Notes: generated by a model not told the origin, from the letters alone. A stretch of 64,000 nucleotides of DNA from Dechloromonas sp. CZR5 (GCF_008711155.1 NZ_VUYQ01000009.1:55294-119293), one strand, 5' to 3'. Counted from the first letter of the stretch, positions 35,758-46,040 are shown. Program-made: numbers and translations.

Positions 35758-36828
35758 TCAGGCAAACAGGTCTACAAGGCCCCGGCCTTGTTGCAGGGGC
35801 GTTGCGACACCTGCGCCTGGCGCATTGTCATTGGCCGGGAGTATAGCGTTTTCAAGCGTTGCTTGGGTTCTGTTTGGCGTTGTGAAAGGGGTATTCTGGT
35901 TTTGCTGTGCCAGATTTGCACCGACATTGGTATCGCCCAGGCTGATGCCGGCGGAAGCAAGCATTTCCTTCAGTTGGGGCAAGGAGCTTTCGATTGCCTG
36001 GCGTACTTCGGCGTGAGGCGACGCGAATACGGCGGTTGCCTGGTCACCGCTCAGGCTTAGTGTGATCTGTACAGGACCGAGTTGTGGCGGATTGATGTTG
36101 ATCTGGGCGCTTTGTATCTCTTGGTTGGCCATCCAGACGACTTTCTCGCTGAATTGCTGCGACCATGCCGGGTTATGCAGATGGGCGGCGACACTGCTCA
36201 TGTTTGATTGTCCGCCTGGTGCGACGCCGCGCTGATGGAGCGAGGTGGCAATCGCATCGTTGAATGCAGGGACGTGCCCCATGCCGGGTTCGCTGCCGGC
36301 GGCAATATTTGCCGTGTCAAGGAGTGGCTTGGTTGCCGGTGCCGGATCGCCGGAGAGTTTCGCCTCCGTGCCGGAGACGCCCAGGCCGGCGCGTTGCGCG
36401 GCTAGCGCCTTGTCCAGAATGGGAAGGTCCTTGGGAGTAGATTCGGTCGGGATATTTCCCGCCAGCAATTGGCCTTTCGAGGCAGCGGAGAGTGTGTCGC
36501 TGTTCAGTTCGATGCTTGGAGCTTCGCTGCGGGCAGCGGGCTGGTTTTGAGCGGTGCCGAGCATGGCGATAAGCGCTGCCGGGTCGAGCTGCAATATGCC
36601 GGCATCGGCGGCGGTGTCGCTCGTGAGCAAGTCTCGCGTGCCGGCGTCATCGGCCAAGGCTTTGGAGGCGAGGGATGGGTCGCTTCCCTGAGACATGAGT
36701 GCGGACAGGGACTGGCCCGATAGCAGGGTGGCGAAATCGCCGGGCAGCGCACTGCTCGTACCGGTAGAGCTAGCGCCTGAGTTTGTGCTGACGCCGCTTG
36801 CTCGCTGTGAAATGACACTCAGGCCCAT
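35758..36828 (-). CDS. fliK: Hook-length control protein FliK
   Basis: Secreted ruler that triggers the FlhB switch. The 356 residues have a low-complexity Ala/Ser-rich N-terminal two thirds and the conserved C-terminal domain (about 250-330, ININPPQLGPVQITLSLSGD, VRQAIESSLPQLKEMLASAG). ATG 36828 is preferred to a TTG two codons upstream. It lies in the standard fliJ-fliK-fliL order; a second FliK-like gene lies at 46.4 kb. Confidence 0.92.
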   Translation of the reverse strand: MGLSVISQRASGVSTNSGASSTGTSSALPGDFATLLSGQSLSALMSQGSDPSLASKALADDAGTRDLLTSDTAADAGILQLDPAALIAMLGTAQNQPAARSEAPSIELNSDTLSAASKGQLLAGNIPTESTPKDLPILDKALAAQRAGLGVSGTEAKLSGDPAPATKPLLDTANIAAGSEPGMGHVPAFNDAIATSLHQRGVAPGGQSNMSSVAAHLHNPAWSQQFSEKVVWMANQEIQSAQININPPQLGPVQITLSLSGDQATAVFASPHAEVRQAIESSLPQLKEMLASAGISLGDTNVGANLAQQNQNTPFTTPNRTQATLENAILPANDNAPGAGVATPLQQGRGLVDLFA

Positions 36829-36881
36829 GGCCAAACCTTTGAAAAGATTGTTTAGCCAGCTGTGAGCAATATGCGTGCCTG

Positions 36882-37340
36882 TCAGGAGTCCTGGTCGGAT
36901 GAGTCCTTGATGCCGTATTTCCGCGTGGAGAACTCATCCTGCAGTTTTTGCTCGATCTTGTTCTCGCGATAACGCTCACGGGCATCATGTCGTTGGGACA
37001 AGGTGTCAATGGCTTTCAATTGCTTGTTCTGGCTTTGCCAATGCACCTGGCCCGCTTTGGTGTTGCGTTCGGAATCCTGTACGGCAATCCGTTGCTGCTC
37101 GATGGCTTCGTCGATTCTGGCCAGGAAATCCTGATAATTGAGCATGACCAGCCGGGTGATGCCTTGGGCGACGGCTTCCCGCAGGCGTTGGGCGTATTCC
37201 TCGCGATACTGTTCGAGCATCTGCAAGCGGCTGCGCTGGCTTTGTTCTGCCGCGATCAGTTTGCCGAGGGTCCTGGTCGCCTCGTCGGTGCGGGTTTGCA
37301 TCAGGTCCAGCAAGGGTTGCAGGGAAAATGTCTGAGGCAT
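36882..37340 (-). CDS. fliJ: Flagellar export protein FliJ
   Basis: Coiled-coil export chaperone and ATPase stalk, 152 residues, nearly all helical and rich in Gln, Glu and Arg (LIAAEQSQRSRLQMLEQYRE, ARERYRENKIEQK). It follows fliI by six bases. Confidence 0.93.
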   Translation of the reverse strand: MPQTFSLQPLLDLMQTRTDEATRTLGKLIAAEQSQRSRLQMLEQYREEYAQRLREAVAQGITRLVMLNYQDFLARIDEAIEQQRIAVQDSERNTKAGQVHWQSQNKQLKAIDTLSQRHDARERYRENKIEQKLQDEFSTRKYGIKDSSDQDS

Positions 37341-37346
37341 GGGTTA

Positions 37347-38765
37347 TTAGAGGAGCGTCTTGAGTGCTTCAAGGCTGGCCGGAAAGTCTGCCTGCTCGAC
37401 CAGTTGTTGTTGCAGGAAGCCCTCCATCCTCGGGTACAGCGCGATGGCCTGGTCGAGAACAGGGTCGGAGCCAGGCGCGTAGGCGCCGACTGAGATCAGG
37501 TCGCGCGAGCGCTGATAGCGCGCGAAGAGCACCTTGAATTTGCGGATCTGGTCGAGGTGCGGCGCGTCGATCAAATTGACCATGGCGCGGCTGATCGACT
37601 GTTCGATATCGATGGCGGGGTAGTGACCGGCGTCGGCCAGCGTGCGGGAAAGCACGATGTGGCCGTCCAGAATGGCGCGCGCCGAGTCGGCAATCGGATC
37701 CTGCTGGTCGTCGCCTTCGGCGAGCACCGTATAGAAGGCAGTGATCGAGCCGCCGCCTTCCGGGCCGTTGCCCGCCCGTTCGACCAGTTGCGGGAGGCGG
37801 GCGAAGACCGATGGCGGATAGCCGCGTGTCGCCGGCGGCTCGCCGATGGCCAGCGCTATCTCGCGCTGGGCCATGGCGAAGCGGGTCAGCGAGTCCATGA
37901 TCAGCAGGACTTGCTTGCCCTGGTCGCGAAAGTACTCGGCGATGGTCGTCGCATAGGCGGCACCTTGCAGGCGCATGAGCGGCCCCGTGTCGGCCGGCGC
38001 GGCCACGACAACGGAGCGCCGCATGCCTTCTTCGCCAAGAATCTGTTCGATGAACTCCTTGACCTCGCGACCCCGTTCGCCGATCAGGCCGACGACGATG
38101 ACTTCAGCTTCGGTGTAGCGCGCCATCATGCCGAGCAGAACCGACTTGCCGACCCCGGAGCCGGCGAAGAGTCCCATCCGCTGGCCGCGCCCGACGGTCA
38201 GCAGGGCATTGATCGCCCGAATGCCGACATCGAGCGGCTGGACGATGGAGGCGCGCATCATCGGATTGAACGGGCGACTCTGGAGCGAACGCGTGGTCGC
38301 TATGGTGAGCGGGCCTTTGCTGTCCAGCGGGCGTCCGACACCATCGACGACACGGCCGAGCAGTTCGTCGCCAACGGGTACCTGCTTGGCACGATCGATT
38401 GCGCGGCGGCGTTTGAACTGAGGAACGTCGACGCGCGGTCCGGTTTGCGGTGCATCGACTGCCTCGACGCGCGCTCCGGGGGCGAGGCCGAAAACATCGT
38501 CAGACGGCATCAGGTAGATTTTTTCGCCGGCAAAGCCGACGACTTCGGCTTCCACCGGCGTCCCTCCGCCCGGGATGATGCGGCAGGTGCTGCCAAGCGG
38601 CAGCTTGAGGCCGGATGCCTCCATGACCAATCCGTTGATGCGCGTCAGGCGGCCGGTTGCCCACAAGGGCTGGGCCTGGCTGGCTGCAGCCTGGCAGTTG
38701 GCCAGGAAGCGCCGCCAGCGACCAAGATGGTCAGGCGGCGGCGAACTCAGGTTTTCGTCAGCCAT
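37347..38765 (-). CDS. fliI: Flagellum-specific ATPase FliI
   Basis: Export ATPase resembling the F1 beta subunit. The 472 residues include Walker A GSGVGKS, Walker B region [19 protein letters not shown] and the export-ATPase signature [20 protein letters not shown]. Overlaps fliH by 19 bases. Confidence 0.97.
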   Translation of the reverse strand: MADENLSSPPPDHLGRWRRFLANCQAAASQAQPLWATGRLTRINGLVMEASGLKLPLGSTCRIIPGGGTPVEAEVVGFAGEKIYLMPSDDVFGLAPGARVEAVDAPQTGPRVDVPQFKRRRAIDRAKQVPVGDELLGRVVDGVGRPLDSKGPLTIATTRSLQSRPFNPMMRASIVQPLDVGIRAINALLTVGRGQRMGLFAGSGVGKSVLLGMMARYTEAEVIVVGLIGERGREVKEFIEQILGEEGMRRSVVVAAPADTGPLMRLQGAAYATTIAEYFRDQGKQVLLIMDSLTRFAMAQREIALAIGEPPATRGYPPSVFARLPQLVERAGNGPEGGGSITAFYTVLAEGDDQQDPIADSARAILDGHIVLSRTLADAGHYPAIDIEQSISRAMVNLIDAPHLDQIRKFKVLFARYQRSRDLISVGAYAPGSDPVLDQAIALYPRMEGFLQQQLVEQADFPASLEALKTLL

Positions 38766-39469
38766 TGCGTCGGTTCAATGCCGATGGCTTCCAGAACCCG
38801 CCGCCAGCGTGTTTCGATCGAGGCGTCGATTTCGCTGCTGCCCGCCCTGACCTGGCAACCGCCTTCGGAAACGGTCACGTCCGGAACGATGTGGGCACCG
38901 GTATGGGTGAGTTGATCCTTGAGCGTCGAAGATAGCGCCTCGGCATCCAGCGGGTTGAGGTGCAAGGAGATGCCGCCGTGGTGCAGCGGCAATTCGGCCA
39001 TGGCCTCGCGAATGGTCGGTAGCAAGCGTTCTCGTTCGACCTTGAGCGTGTTGCGGAGTACTTGCGAGGCGATTTCGAGCGCGAGATCGAGCAGTTGGTC
39101 GGATACTTCCTGATCCAGATGGGCCAGCGAAACCTGAAGATTGCCGATGATCGTCGAAAACTGCGCGGCTTGATCCGCCATGCGTGCGTCGAACTCGGCC
39201 TGTCCGGCAGCCAGTCCTTCTTCGTAGCCGGCCTGATAGCCTTCGGTGCGCGCGGCATCGTTGATGCGTGCCAGATCGTCGGCGGTCGGGAAGGGTATAT
39301 CGACGACCGTTCCTGCGTCAGGTTGTCCGGAATCGGCCGTAGCCTGCGTCGATAGCGATCCGGCAGGCTCGTCGATTGCCGGCGCGCTTGGCTCGGCTGG
39401 CTTGTCGAAGGAGCCGATCTGCCAGCGCTGATAGCCGGCCAGCTGCTCCTTGGGAATGATGCGCGACAT
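38747..39469 (-). CDS. fliH: Flagellar export regulator FliH
   Basis: Negative regulator and peripheral stalk of FliI. The 240 residues have a disordered N-terminal half, a Gly/Ala/Glu repeat segment ([18 protein letters not shown]) typical of FliH, and a C-terminal FliI-binding domain ([19 protein letters not shown]). Confidence 0.93.
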   Translation of the reverse strand: MSRIIPKEQLAGYQRWQIGSFDKPAEPSAPAIDEPAGSLSTQATADSGQPDAGTVVDIPFPTADDLARINDAARTEGYQAGYEEGLAAGQAEFDARMADQAAQFSTIIGNLQVSLAHLDQEVSDQLLDLALEIASQVLRNTLKVERERLLPTIREAMAELPLHHGGISLHLNPLDAEALSSTLKDQLTHTGAHIVPDVTVSEGGCQVRAGSSEIDASIETRWRRVLEAIGIEPTQWLTKT

Positions 39470-39472
39470 CGG

Positions 39473-40477
39473 TTAAACCATTTGTTCGCCGCCGGCGCCA
39501 CCGAGCACGATCTGGCCTTCGTCGGCGAGGCGACGAACAATCTTGAGGATTTCCTTCTGTTCGGCTTCCACTTCGGACAGGCGAACCGGACCCTTCGACT
39601 CCAGATCCTCGCGCAGCATTTCCGCGGCTCGCTGCGACATGTTCTTGAAGATTTTCTCGCGCAATTCGGGCGAAGCCCCCTTGAGGGCCAGAATCAGCGA
39701 ATCGGACTGGATTTCGCGCAGGATCAGTTGGATCGAGCGATCGTCGATATCCATGAGGTTCTCGAAGACGAACATCTCGTCGAGAATCTTCTGGGCCAGA
39801 TCCGGATCGTATTCGCGAATGGCATCCACCACCGAAGTCTCGTTGGCCGTACCGATGAAGTTCAGGATTTCGGCGACCGTCCGTACGCCACCCATCGCTG
39901 TTCGCTTGACGCTCGCCGAGCCGGCGAGAATGCGCATCATGGCTTCGTTCAGTTCGCGCAAAGCGGCGGGCTGGATGCCTTCGAGCGTGGCGATACGGAG
40001 GACCACGTCATTACGCAGGCGCTCGGTGAAATGGTTCAGAATCTCGCTGGCGTGGTCGTGTTCCAGATGGACCAGGATGGTCGAGATGATCTGCGGGTGC
40101 TCGTTCTTGATCAGGTCGGCCACGGTGGCCGCATCCATCCACTTCAAGCCCTCGATGCCCGAGGTTTCACCCGTTTGCAGGATGCGCGAGATGAGGTTGG
40201 AGGCCTTGTCGTCGCCCAGTGCCTTGGTCAGCACGGAGCGGATGTAGTTGTCGGTGTCGACATGGACTGCGGCGTGTTCTTCGGAGGACTGGAGAAATTC
40301 GTCCAGGATGCCTTCTACCTTGGCGCGCGGAACCGACTTCAGCGCTGCCATGGCATGGCCGATCTTCTGGACCTCCCGCGGACCCAGGTGCTTGAGCACC
40401 TCCGCCGCCCGGTCCTCGCCGAGCGCGATGAGCAGCGTGGCGCTCTTTTCGAGTCCTTCCTCGGGGCTAGTTGCCAT
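39473..40477 (-). CDS. fliG: Flagellar motor switch protein FliG
   Basis: Torque-generating C-ring protein, 334 residues. It has the three FliG domains: N-terminal (SATLLIALGEDRAAEVLKHL), middle EHPQ segment (IKNEHPQIISTILVHLEHDH), and a C-terminal charged torque helix (DDRSIQLILREIQSDSLILA). Overlaps the fliF end by 11 bases. Confidence 0.97.
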   Translation of the reverse strand: MATSPEEGLEKSATLLIALGEDRAAEVLKHLGPREVQKIGHAMAALKSVPRAKVEGILDEFLQSSEEHAAVHVDTDNYIRSVLTKALGDDKASNLISRILQTGETSGIEGLKWMDAATVADLIKNEHPQIISTILVHLEHDHASEILNHFTERLRNDVVLRIATLEGIQPAALRELNEAMMRILAGSASVKRTAMGGVRTVAEILNFIGTANETSVVDAIREYDPDLAQKILDEMFVFENLMDIDDRSIQLILREIQSDSLILALKGASPELREKIFKNMSQRAAEMLREDLESKGPVRLSEVEAEQKEILKIVRRLADEGQIVLGGAGGEQMV

Positions 40478-42218
40478 TGACGCCCATCCAGTCCTTGATC
40501 ATGTTGGCAATGGCCTTCGGATCCTTGTCGGCGATATCTCGTGCCTTCTGGACCTTGACCGCGTAATGGTCGATGTGCACTTGGGTGGCATCTTCGCCCC
40601 CGTCCTCTTCGCCCGACTCGGCGCCGCCGAAGATGCCGCCCAGCCCTTCGCCGGCAGCATGGCGCTCGCCTTCGTGCTGCGGCGGGAACATGGTCTTGAG
40701 CAGCGGTTGAATGATCTTCAGATACAGGAAGGCGATGAGGGCTGCGATCAGCAGGTACTTGAAGATATCCTTGGCATACGAGACGTTTTCCGGATCTTTC
40801 CAGATCGGTAGTTCGCTGTCGCTCTTGTCGATGGCCGTGAAGGGCGCATTGGCAACCGAGAGCGTGTCGCCACGCTCCTTGCTGTAGCCCATTGCTTCGC
40901 GCACCAGTTCGTTGATCTGCTTCATCTCCGCGTCGGCAAGGGGCTTGGTGATCTGCTTGCCGGTCTTGTCGACTTCCTTGCGGTGGTTCAGGACGACCGC
41001 AGCCGAGAGGCGGCGGATATTGCCCATGCCCTGGCGGGTGTGGCGGATGGTCTTGTCCAGTTCGTAATTGATCGTGGCGTTCTTGCTGGTGCTGATCGGC
41101 TGGCCGGCAGCATTCAGCGGGGCCGTGACACCCGCGGCATCGACCTTGCCCTGGGGTTGTTCGCCCGGCTTGCCGGGCTGACCCGGGGTGTTGCCGGTGG
41201 CCGGCGTGGTCAGCGGGGCGGTCGCTGGTACCGGCGGCTGGTTGGTCAGGGCACCGGGAACGCCGCCGGCCGCCTGGTTGACACTGGCCGACTCGTTGTT
41301 TTGCTGGCTGCGTATGCTGGTGCTTTCCGGCGTGTTGTTCGGGCGGAAACTTTCGGCCGTCTGCTCCGTTTGCGAAAAATCGACGTCGGCGGCGACTTGT
41401 ACCTTGAAATTATCCTGCCCGAGCAGCGGGGCGAGAATTTCATCGATGCGCTTGATGATGCTGTTCTCGACCTCGCGCACGTACTTGATCTGGGCCGGGT
41501 CGAGGCCGGCTTCGGTTAGCTTGCTCTTCAGTTGCGACAGCAGGGCGCCGTTCTGGTCGATGACCGTGACGTTGGAGGCCGGCAGTTGCGGTACGCTCGA
41601 CGATACGAGGTGCGTGATGCCGGCAATCTGCCCGGCATCCAGGTTGCGGCCAGGGTAGAGGTTGAGCATCACCGATGCGGTCGGCTTCTGCTCTTCGCGG
41701 ACAAAAACCGAAGGCTTCGGGATCGCCAGGTGGACGCGTGCCGACTGGACCGAGCCGACCGCCTGGATGGTGCGCGCCAGTTCGCCTTCGAGCCCGCGCT
41801 GGTAATTGACCTGCTCGGCGAACTGGCTGACGCCGAACTTCTGGTTCTCCATGAGTTCGAAGCCCACCATGCCGCCACGCGGCAGGCCCTGCGAGGCCAG
41901 TTTCAGGCGAACTTCATGGACGCGTTCCGCCGGAACGAGCAGGGCGCCGGTATCGCTGTAGCGGTGCGGGATGTTCTGTTGCTCGAGAATGGCTGCAATC
42001 GAGCCGCCATCTTTCTCGGTGAGGTTGGAAAACAGGACTTTCCAGTTGGGCTGACGACTCCACAGTATGGTGCCGACGATGACCGCGACGATGGCGGCTA
42101 TGGCGACCATGAGGACGATCTTCTGCTGGCTGCCGAGCCGGTTGAAGGCATCGCGCAGGCGATCAGCCGGATTGGCGGCCGGTGCGGTTCCTGCTGTCGT
42201 CTCGGTAGTTGCTGCCAT
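40467..42218 (-). CDS. fliF: Flagellar MS-ring protein FliF
   Basis: Membrane ring on which the flagellum is built. The 583 residues have two membrane helices (about 33-53 and about 445-465), ring-building periplasmic motifs (YQRGLEGELARTIQAVGSVQ, ARVHLAIPKPSVF) and a C-terminal FliG-binding tail. ATG 42218 follows a TTG in frame. First gene of the 13-gene fliF-fliR operon, divergent from the flrB-type kinase gene. Confidence 0.97.
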   Translation of the reverse strand: MAATTETTAGTAPAANPADRLRDAFNRLGSQQKIVLMVAIAAIVAVIVGTILWSRQPNWKVLFSNLTEKDGGSIAAILEQQNIPHRYSDTGALLVPAERVHEVRLKLASQGLPRGGMVGFELMENQKFGVSQFAEQVNYQRGLEGELARTIQAVGSVQSARVHLAIPKPSVFVREEQKPTASVMLNLYPGRNLDAGQIAGITHLVSSSVPQLPASNVTVIDQNGALLSQLKSKLTEAGLDPAQIKYVREVENSIIKRIDEILAPLLGQDNFKVQVAADVDFSQTEQTAESFRPNNTPESTSIRSQQNNESASVNQAAGGVPGALTNQPPVPATAPLTTPATGNTPGQPGKPGEQPQGKVDAAGVTAPLNAAGQPISTSKNATINYELDKTIRHTRQGMGNIRRLSAAVVLNHRKEVDKTGKQITKPLADAEMKQINELVREAMGYSKERGDTLSVANAPFTAIDKSDSELPIWKDPENVSYAKDIFKYLLIAALIAFLYLKIIQPLLKTMFPPQHEGERHAAGEGLGGIFGGAESGEEDGGEDATQVHIDHYAVKVQKARDIADKDPKAIANMIKDWMGVNGN

Positions 42219-42254
42219 CAATATTCGGTTGAAATTCGGTGAAACAGAAGAAGA

Positions 42255-42270
42255 ATCAATTGAGAAGCCA
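42255..42270 (-). promoter_or_regulatory. Possible weak sigma54 site upstream of fliF
   Basis: TGGCTT-CTCAA-TTGAT on the minus strand has the GG at the right distance, but GA in place of the nearly invariant GC at -12. It sits 37 bases before fliF in the fliF/flrB divergent gap. It is listed because sister operons have good sigma54 sites. Confidence 0.3.
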
Positions 42271-42327
42271 AATTTTCCTAGAAATATTCTACTATTACCG
42301 CGCCTGAATTCACCCTATCTTTTTTCA

Positions 42328-43524
42328 ATGCCACCTGCCCAGGCAATTCCCGTGACGCCAGAGCCAGACAACAAGACAGCCGAATTGCAGCGCGCCTTCG
42401 CCATGTTCAATCAGGTTTCGGCCGAGTTGACCCAGGCATATGAGGCGCTGCAGGCTCGCGTGACGTCGTTGACCGAAGAGCTGGCCGTGGCCAACGGCGA
42501 ATTGCGCCGGCAATTTCAGGAGAAGGAGGCGCTTTCGGAGCGCCTGTCGTCTTTGCTCGATGCCTTGCCGGCCGGGGTCGTGCTGCTTGATGCCAATGCC
42601 GTTGTGGTGGCGCTCAATCCCGCCGCGATTGTCTTCTTCGGGGAAACTGCCGTGGGGCGCCACTGGGGAGATGTCGCTCGCGATCATCTCGAGCCGACAT
42701 TGACCGTCGGCGAATGGTTGTGCGGTGGCGGGCGGGTGTCGATTGCCGAGAGCGCATTGCCATCCGCTGGCGGGAAGATACTGCTGGTGCATGACGTGAC
42801 GGCGGCGCATCAGATGAAGACCGAACTGGAGCGCAATCAAAGACTGGCGGCAATGGGCGAGATGGCGGCATCGCTGGCACACCAGTTGCGTACGCCGTTG
42901 GCGGCGGCCCTGCTATATACCTCGAATCTCGGTCAGCCCAGTGTGGCCGACGATGCGCGGGCCCGTTTTTCGGAGAAGGCCAGCGGCCAGCTGCGACGTC
43001 TGGAGCGACTGATTCAGGATGTGCTGCTCTTTGCGCGCGGCGAAAGCATCGGTCGCGATGTAATCGAGGCGGGCGACCTGCTGGCTGAAGCGGCTCAAAC
43101 CGTCGAGCCGCTGATGCGTGAACATGGACTGGAATTTGCTGTGAACGATGCCTGCCAAGGGGCGACCATCGTCGGCAGCCGCAAGGCCCTGTTCGGTGCG
43201 CTGGTCAATTTGCTGGAGAACGCCATGCAAGCCATGCCGGGGGGCGGCAAAATTTGCCTGTCCGGCAATCGCCGAGGGGATTTGCTGGCCATCGGCGTGC
43301 GTGACAGTGGCCCGGGAATTTCCCGGGAAACACAGTCGCGCATTTTCGAGCCGTTCTTCACCACCAAAGGGCAGGGCACGGGCCTTGGCCTGGCCATTGC
43401 TCTCGGTGTGGCGCGCGCCCATGGCGGGACGATCGACCTGGTTTCCGAGCCGGGAGAAGGTGCCGAATTCGTGCTGACCCTGCCGGTCGCACCGGCAGAG
43501 AGAGAAAGAGAAGAGAATGTCTGA
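42328..43524 (+). CDS. flrB: Flagellar sensor kinase of the FleS/FlrB type
   Basis: Soluble histidine kinase without membrane segments, 398 residues: N-terminal coiled coil (about 15-75), PAS-like domain (about 75-160), HisKA with His185 (SLAHQLRTPLAAAL), and HATPase with N box LLENAMQAMPGG and G box GTGLGLAIALG. ATG 42328 is used; the frame is open into fliF antisense but without homology. Pairs with the regulator overlapping by eight bases. Confidence 0.9.
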   Translation: MPPAQAIPVTPEPDNKTAELQRAFAMFNQVSAELTQAYEALQARVTSLTEELAVANGELRRQFQEKEALSERLSSLLDALPAGVVLLDANAVVVALNPAAIVFFGETAVGRHWGDVARDHLEPTLTVGEWLCGGGRVSIAESALPSAGGKILLVHDVTAAHQMKTELERNQRLAAMGEMAASLAHQLRTPLAAALLYTSNLGQPSVADDARARFSEKASGQLRRLERLIQDVLLFARGESIGRDVIEAGDLLAEAAQTVEPLMREHGLEFAVNDACQGATIVGSRKALFGALVNLLENAMQAMPGGGKICLSGNRRGDLLAIGVRDSGPGISRETQSRIFEPFFTTKGQGTGLGLAIALGVARAHGGTIDLVSEPGEGAEFVLTLPVAPAEREREENV

Positions 43525-44887
43525 TCATCGCTTGCCTATCCTCGTCGTTGAGGATGATCCCAGTCTTCGCGAGGCCATCGGCGATACACTCGAATTGTCC
43601 GGGCGGAGCTACGTCGCGGTGGATGGTGGCGAAGCCGCGCTCAAGGTGCTGGAAGAACAGGCGTTTTCCATCGTGGTCAGCGATGTGCGCATGATGCCGA
43701 TGGACGGCATCACCCTGCTGAAGGAAATTCGGGCGCGCCTGCCGCATCTGCCGGTGGTTCTGATGACGGCCTATGCCGAAGTCGACAAGGCGGTCGACGC
43801 CATGCGTTCCGGGGCGTGTGACTTCCTGCTCAAGCCGTTCGAGCCGCAGGCCTTGCTCGCCCATATCAACAAATACGAACTGCCGGCTTCGGCCGATGGC
43901 GGCGGGGTTGTTGCCAACGATCCGGCCAGTCGCGAACTGTTTGCCATCGCGCAGCGCGTTGCACAGACCGATGCAACGGTCCTCCTGACAGGAGAGTCGG
44001 GCGTTGGCAAGGAAGTGGTCGCTCGCTATATTCATCGTCATTCGGCACGTCGGGATGGCCCTTTTGTTGCCATCAACTGTGCTGCGATACCTGACAGTCT
44101 GCTCGAGGCGACCTTGTTCGGTTATGAAAAAGGAGCCTTTACCGGCGCCCAGCAGGCGCAGGCCGGCAAGTTCGAGCAAGCCCAGGACGGTACCTTGCTG
44201 CTCGACGAAGTGACCGAGATGCCGATGGGGCTGCAGGCCAAATTGCTGCGGGTGTTGCAGGAGCGTGAAGTCGAGCGGGTTGGCGGCAAGAAGCCGGTGG
44301 CGCTCAACATCCGTATCATCGCGACTTCCAATCGGGATATGGCAGAGGCGGTTGCCAGAGGGGTGTTCCGTGAAGACCTCTACTATCGCTTGAACGTGTT
44401 CCCAATCGCCATTCCGGCGCTACGGCAGCGTCCGGAGGACATCGTCGCCATCGCCCGCCATTTCGTCGGCGAGCATGGCGGGCGCTTCGGGCGAACCGGC
44501 ATGTCGCTGTCGTCGGGCGCCGAAGCGGCGCTGGCGGCCCATGCCTGGCCCGGCAATATTCGCGAACTCGAAAATGTCATTCAGCGCGCCTTGATCATGG
44601 CATCAGGCAGCAGCATCGGACCGGAGGCTCTGAATCTGGTCGTCCGGCCGGTGGAGGCCGCGACGCAGGTTGTCCCGCTTTCTGCGACGTCCGGCATGTC
44701 GGTTGGCGTGTCGGAACCGGCAAAAAAGGTCGATAATATGAAGGACTTGGAGCGCGACCATATCCTGCGGACGCTGGCTGAAGTAGGAGGCTCACGCAAG
44801 AAGGCTATCGAGCGCCTCGGTATATCGGAGCGAACCTTGCGCTACAAGCTGCAGCAGTATCGCGATGAAGGGTTTTTCGAAGGCTGA
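43517..44887 (+). CDS. flrC: Sigma54-dependent flagellar response regulator of the FleR/FlrC type
   Basis: NtrC-type activator, 456 residues: receiver with Asp56 (VVSDVRMMPMDG), AAA+ domain with Walker A GESGVGKE (159-166), sigma54-contact loop GAFTGA (206-211) and Walker B LLLDEV, then a Fis-type helix-turn-helix (RKKAIERLGISERTLRYKL). Likely targets are the sigma54 promoters of flgB and fliE in this window. No FleQ/FlrA-type master regulator gene is in the window. Confidence 0.93.
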   Translation: MSDHRLPILVVEDDPSLREAIGDTLELSGRSYVAVDGGEAALKVLEEQAFSIVVSDVRMMPMDGITLLKEIRARLPHLPVVLMTAYAEVDKAVDAMRSGACDFLLKPFEPQALLAHINKYELPASADGGGVVANDPASRELFAIAQRVAQTDATVLLTGESGVGKEVVARYIHRHSARRDGPFVAINCAAIPDSLLEATLFGYEKGAFTGAQQAQAGKFEQAQDGTLLLDEVTEMPMGLQAKLLRVLQEREVERVGGKKPVALNIRIIATSNRDMAEAVARGVFREDLYYRLNVFPIAIPALRQRPEDIVAIARHFVGEHGGRFGRTGMSLSSGAEAALAAHAWPGNIRELENVIQRALIMASGSSIGPEALNLVVRPVEAATQVVPLSATSGMSVGVSEPAKKVDNMKDLERDHILRTLAEVGGSRKKAIERLGISERTLRYKLQQYRDEGFFEG

Positions 44888-44888
44888 T

Positions 44889-44904
44889 TGGCCTGAGAAT
44901 TGCT
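44889..44904 (+). promoter_or_regulatory. Sigma54 promoter of fliE
   Basis: TGGCCT-GAGAA-TTGCT has GG and GC ten bases apart as required, one base after the flrC stop and about 30 bases before the fliE ATG. Confidence 0.8.
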
Positions 44905-44934
44905 TGTTAATTGCCGTATAGGTTGGAGTACATC

Positions 44935-45249
44935 ATGGATACGAACGGAATCGAACAAATGTTGAGTGTGCTGCGCACGACGGCGGCGCAGGCATCCGGC
45001 AAGGCCGCAGCGCCGGTTGCCGGTGGTTCCGATTTTGCCCAGATTTTGCAGGGGTCCATCGACAAGGTTAACGAAACGCAGCGGCAGGCCAATCAGATGG
45101 CGGAAAAACTTGCCGCCGGCGATACCAGCCAGAACCTTCATGAGGTCATGATCGCTTTGCAGACGGCCAGCGTTTCGTTTCAGGAGATGGTGCAGGTGCG
45201 CAACAAGCTGGTTTCCGCCTATCAGGATGTGATGAACATCCAGGTTTAA
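44935..45249 (+). CDS. fliE: MS-ring to rod adaptor FliE
   Basis: First rod-side protein, 104 residues, with the FliE C-terminal signature (NLHEVMIALQTASVSFQEMV, VRNKLVSAYQDVMNIQV). ATG 44935 is 31 bases after a sigma54 site and preceded by TTGGAG. Unlike in many genomes it is cut off from fliF: it follows the two-component genes and converges with the YcgR gene, the two stop codons overlapping. Confidence 0.95.
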   Translation: MDTNGIEQMLSVLRTTAAQASGKAAAPVAGGSDFAQILQGSIDKVNETQRQANQMAEKLAAGDTSQNLHEVMIALQTASVSFQEMVQVRNKLVSAYQDVMNIQV

Positions 45250-46040
45250 TCGACCAGGCCGGAGTTTCTGGCGGTACGTTCGCGCTCGATGCGGGTGATG
45301 TAACGTTCGATCATGCCCAGGCGCATGGCGGGGACGCCGACGAAAGAGCAGCCGATGCGGAGAGTGTGAGGCCCGTTGGGTGATGATACTTCCACGACCT
45401 TGCGCACTTGCAGGTTGATCTGCAGAACACATTCGTCCGGAATCTCCAGGCGACAATCCTTGAATATGCTTCCGGGCTCGAGATTCGCCAGCAGGTCGAT
45501 CGGCGCCTCCAGACTGATGCCGCCGCCGCTGATGTCGAGGACAGTCAGGTCGTGGCGGTGGATTCCCGTGTTTGGGTCGTCAATGGCGATGCCGCAGCGG
45601 ATTGGTATCCCGCCCGGAGGTTCGAGGCGGAAGTGTTCGCGGCGCTGCAGACGCAGCAGTATGCTCGGGACAGCAGCCTTGAGCGCCGGGCGATTGTTGT
45701 GGATGGTTGCCTGCAGTGCGTTGAGGCGAAACTGCACCTTGACCCGCTCGATCCGGACAATGAAGGTGATTTGTCGCGCCTGAACGGCTGCGCTGGATTG
45801 CTCGGGCGATTGGGGCGGGTCGAAAAAGAGTTCGCCACCTTCCAGGTCGATGGCCAACAAGGTGGTCAGGAAGCTCTGTCGTCCGTCATCGAGGTAGGCG
45901 CTGATCAGGTCGCCATGTTTGGCCAGTTGGCCAAGGTAGTAGTGAATTTCCTGCGGTTGATCCAGCGCGTATTGGGCGTACTCGTCGAACCGGTCGATTT
46001 CGAAGGCGTGTGGCGTCTGTTCGCCAAGGCTTGAAGGCAT
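45246..46040 (-). CDS. ycgR: Flagellar brake protein YcgR (PilZ, c-di-GMP sensor)
   Basis: Slows the motor when c-di-GMP is high. The 264 residues hold an N-terminal YcgR domain (about 15-120) and a C-terminal PilZ domain with the c-di-GMP motif RREHFR and the second motif DISGGGISLE. ATG 46040 is chosen since homology starts there. It is near the flagellin genes; a diguanylate cyclase lies at 60.3 kb on the same strand. Confidence 0.9.
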   Translation of the reverse strand: MPSSLGEQTPHAFEIDRFDEYAQYALDQPQEIHYYLGQLAKHGDLISAYLDDGRQSFLTTLLAIDLEGGELFFDPPQSPEQSSAAVQARQITFIVRIERVKVQFRLNALQATIHNNRPALKAAVPSILLRLQRREHFRLEPPGGIPIRCGIAIDDPNTGIHRHDLTVLDISGGGISLEAPIDLLANLEPGSIFKDCRLEIPDECVLQINLQVRKVVEVSSPNGPHTLRIGCSFVGVPAMRLGMIERYITRIERERTARNSGLVD

